This document shows, in pieces, positions 46,630-47,989 of a DNA stretch of 47,989 nt. Origin of the DNA: Streptomyces sp. NBC_01142 (GTDB lineage Bacteria; Actinomycetota; Actinomycetes; Streptomycetales; Streptomycetaceae); the NCBI RefSeq assembly GCF_026341125.1, contig NZ_JAPEOR010000009.1:1-47989 (forward strand). Direction: 5' to 3'. Each line of letters opens with the position of its first letter. The stretch's first letter is position 1. The notes beneath the pieces were generated by a model that was given only the letters and a program-made list of their open reading frames with translations, was not told the DNA's origin and ran no database searches. Position numbers and translations under genes: made by a program.

Positions 46630-47989
46630 AGTACTGCAATCACAGTTAAGGGGTGTGTCCGCGTTGTTTGTAGTGGCTGTCGCGGGCGCGTGTCTGGCTG
46701 AGTCTTCGCCAGTGTGACCAGTGCAGATGGTGGTGGATGGTGAGGTGGGCGGGGTGGAGGAGGTGGCCTATGAGGCGGCGTATCTCTGCCACGGACAGTG
46801 GTATCAGGCCACCGTGGTTGCCCCTTTTGAGAGTTCGTGGGCGCGGACGGCGGTCAGGGCCGCGAGGGCGGCCATGGCGAGGGTGATGTGCCGGTACCAG
46901 GCGTGGTAGAGGCGGACCTGGTAGTGGTCCAGGCCGCAGTCGCCCTTCGCAGTCTGGAAGCACTCTTCGACGGCCCAGCGGGCGCCGGCCACCCTGACCA
47001 GGTCTTTCAGGCGGGTGCTGACGGGCCCGTAACAGACGTAGTAGGCGAGGTCAGTGGGGTCCTTCAGGCTGCGGCGGGCCAGGACCCAGTGGCCGTGGCC
47101 GTTCTCCCACCAGATCCGGATGGGGATCCGGGCCCACTGGTACATACGCTCACCATGGGATCCTTTCCCAGCGGACAGACGCTTCCAAGACTGTGGCGCG
47201 AGAGCGGCCACCAGCTCGTCGACACGGCGTTCCCCCGCACCGCGGGTGATGACGGTGTCGCTGGTCTTCACACACATCACATGGCTGATGGCCCGCTGTT
47301 CCATCCACCACCTGAGGGATTTCGACTGCCCGTAGGCCTCGTCCGCGGTGACCCACGCGAACGGCACGCCCGCCTGGACCGCACGCACGAGCATGGCCTT
47401 GAAATGCTCCGTCTTCGTCGCGAACAACACCTCGTCCGGGACGCCGGCCTCCCGGCACCGCTCGCGGTCATCCGTCCAGGAGACGGGCAGGTACAGCTCC
47501 CGGTCGATCAGAGCCCGGCCCTTCGCCGACGCGTACGCGAGGAACGTGCCGACCTGGCAATTTTCCGTCCGTCCGGCCGTTCCGGAATATTGCCGCTGGA
47601 CACCCGCCGAGCGCACGCCCTTCTTCAGGAAGCCGGTGTCGTCACCGATCAAGACCGCGTTCTTGTCGCCGATCGTCTCGACGACGAAGTCCCGCACGTC
47701 GTCACGAACACCATCGGCGTCCCAGTCCGCCTCGCCCAGCAGGCGCTGCATCCCGATCGGCAGCCGGTCACCGGCCCGCTCCGCCAGCGTCCAGCCGTTC
47801 TTCCGCTCCAACGGAGCGATCAACCCCCGCATATACGCAAGAGCCCGCCCACGCGGCTCCGACCTCACGAAACGCGACGCGAACCGGGCATGCAACCCCG
47901 CCAGCACCCCGGCCCACCCCTCAACCAACCCCACCCCGAGCTCAGCCACACACCAACTCAACCACATACAACTGTGATTGCAGTACTAG
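46628..47989. mobile_element. IS701-family insertion sequence, complete
   Basis: The 16-bp terminal inverted repeats TACTGCAATCACAGTT (46632-46647) and its exact complement (47970-47985) bound a 1354-bp element. CTAG follows at both ends (46628-46631, 47986-47989), matching the 4-bp YTAR target duplication known for IS701-family elements. The single transposase gene runs on the minus strand. The perfect ends suggest recent insertion. The window ends on the last base of the duplication. Confidence 0.9.
46646..47967 (-). CDS. IS701-family transposase, split by a -1 frameshift
   Basis: A DDE transposase. The main frame (46804-47967, 387 residues) carries ENGWTLAE-type N-terminal motifs, VLIGDDTGFLKKG with the first Asp, FAWVTADEAYGQSKSL with the second, and WAVEECFQTAKGDCGLDHYQ with the Glu. 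It stops after HELSKGATTVA. The -1 frame continues RGNHGGLIPLSVAEIRRLIG, then HHLHWSHWRRLSQTRARDSH, to a TAA at 46646. That continuation is the usual C-terminus of the family. The switch falls at AAAAGGGG (46821-46828, minus strand), so it could be slippage or a one-base loss. A GTG at 47949 is an alternative start. Confidence 0.8.

Overview
The window is very GC-rich actinobacterial DNA, almost certainly Streptomyces or a close relative. This rests on codon use, many GTG starts, a WhiB-family protein and the gene families present. It reads as part of a conjugative plasmid or similar element: a candidate iteron origin, a primase-polymerase/ATPase pair and a MobF relaxase are present, and there are no ordinary housekeeping genes. 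No integrase, ParA or rRNA/tRNA gene was seen.

Layout. (1) 1-1000 bp is an intergenic repeat region with several families of short iterons arranged in opposite orientations around an AT-richer centre. It is followed by a small DUF6225-like gene. (2) 1.8-4.6 kb holds a translationally coupled pair on the minus strand: a bifunctional DNA primase/polymerase and a P-loop ATPase. With the iterons this looks like a replication module. (3) 4.8-8.1 kb holds regulators and small accessory genes: an HTH protein with a perfect inverted-repeat operator, a WhiB protein, a histone-like winged-helix protein and a stand-alone M41-like metalloprotease. (4) 8.2-17.8 kb is a mosaic metabolic/export island: a PLP aminotransferase preceded by a 29-residue Arg-Pro-repeat peptide and a hairpin, an intact and a broken MFS transporter, three secreted SH3-like proteins (one broken), a PLP decarboxylase coupled to a Nudix protein, and an unknown 531-residue protein. 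(5) 17.9-22.4 kb holds a 42-residue membrane peptide, a pentapeptide-repeat membrane protein behind a 26-bp palindrome, a Cys/His protein and a membrane-anchored GNAT-like protein. (6) 22.4-28.2 kb holds a 1559-residue MobF relaxase-helicase and, divergently, a coiled-coil protein. The 446 bp between them is a reasonable oriT candidate.

(7) 28.3-46.4 kb is the most unusual part: about 28 small genes, nearly all of unknown function, all on the minus strand and therefore read toward the relaxase. Most have their own terminator. At least 22 units carry the same bipartite promoter-like sequence, TTGC(S)(S), then 19 bp, then (C/G)ANNNT, with an extra CTWRC or TTGSC block just after the first box. 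Several also share a conserved 5'-leader hairpin. Recognisable members are DUF3085-like, DUF3846-like, ParB-fold-like and HU-like proteins and small zinc-ribbon proteins. The array contains swapped 5' and 3' gene ends, frameshifted genes, duplicated terminators and one promoter-terminator unit with no gene. I infer a modular, recombining gene array under one regulatory programme, possibly a conjugative leading region.

(8) 46.6-48.0 kb is a complete IS701-family insertion sequence with 16-bp terminal inverted repeats and a CTAG target duplication. It ends exactly at the window edge.
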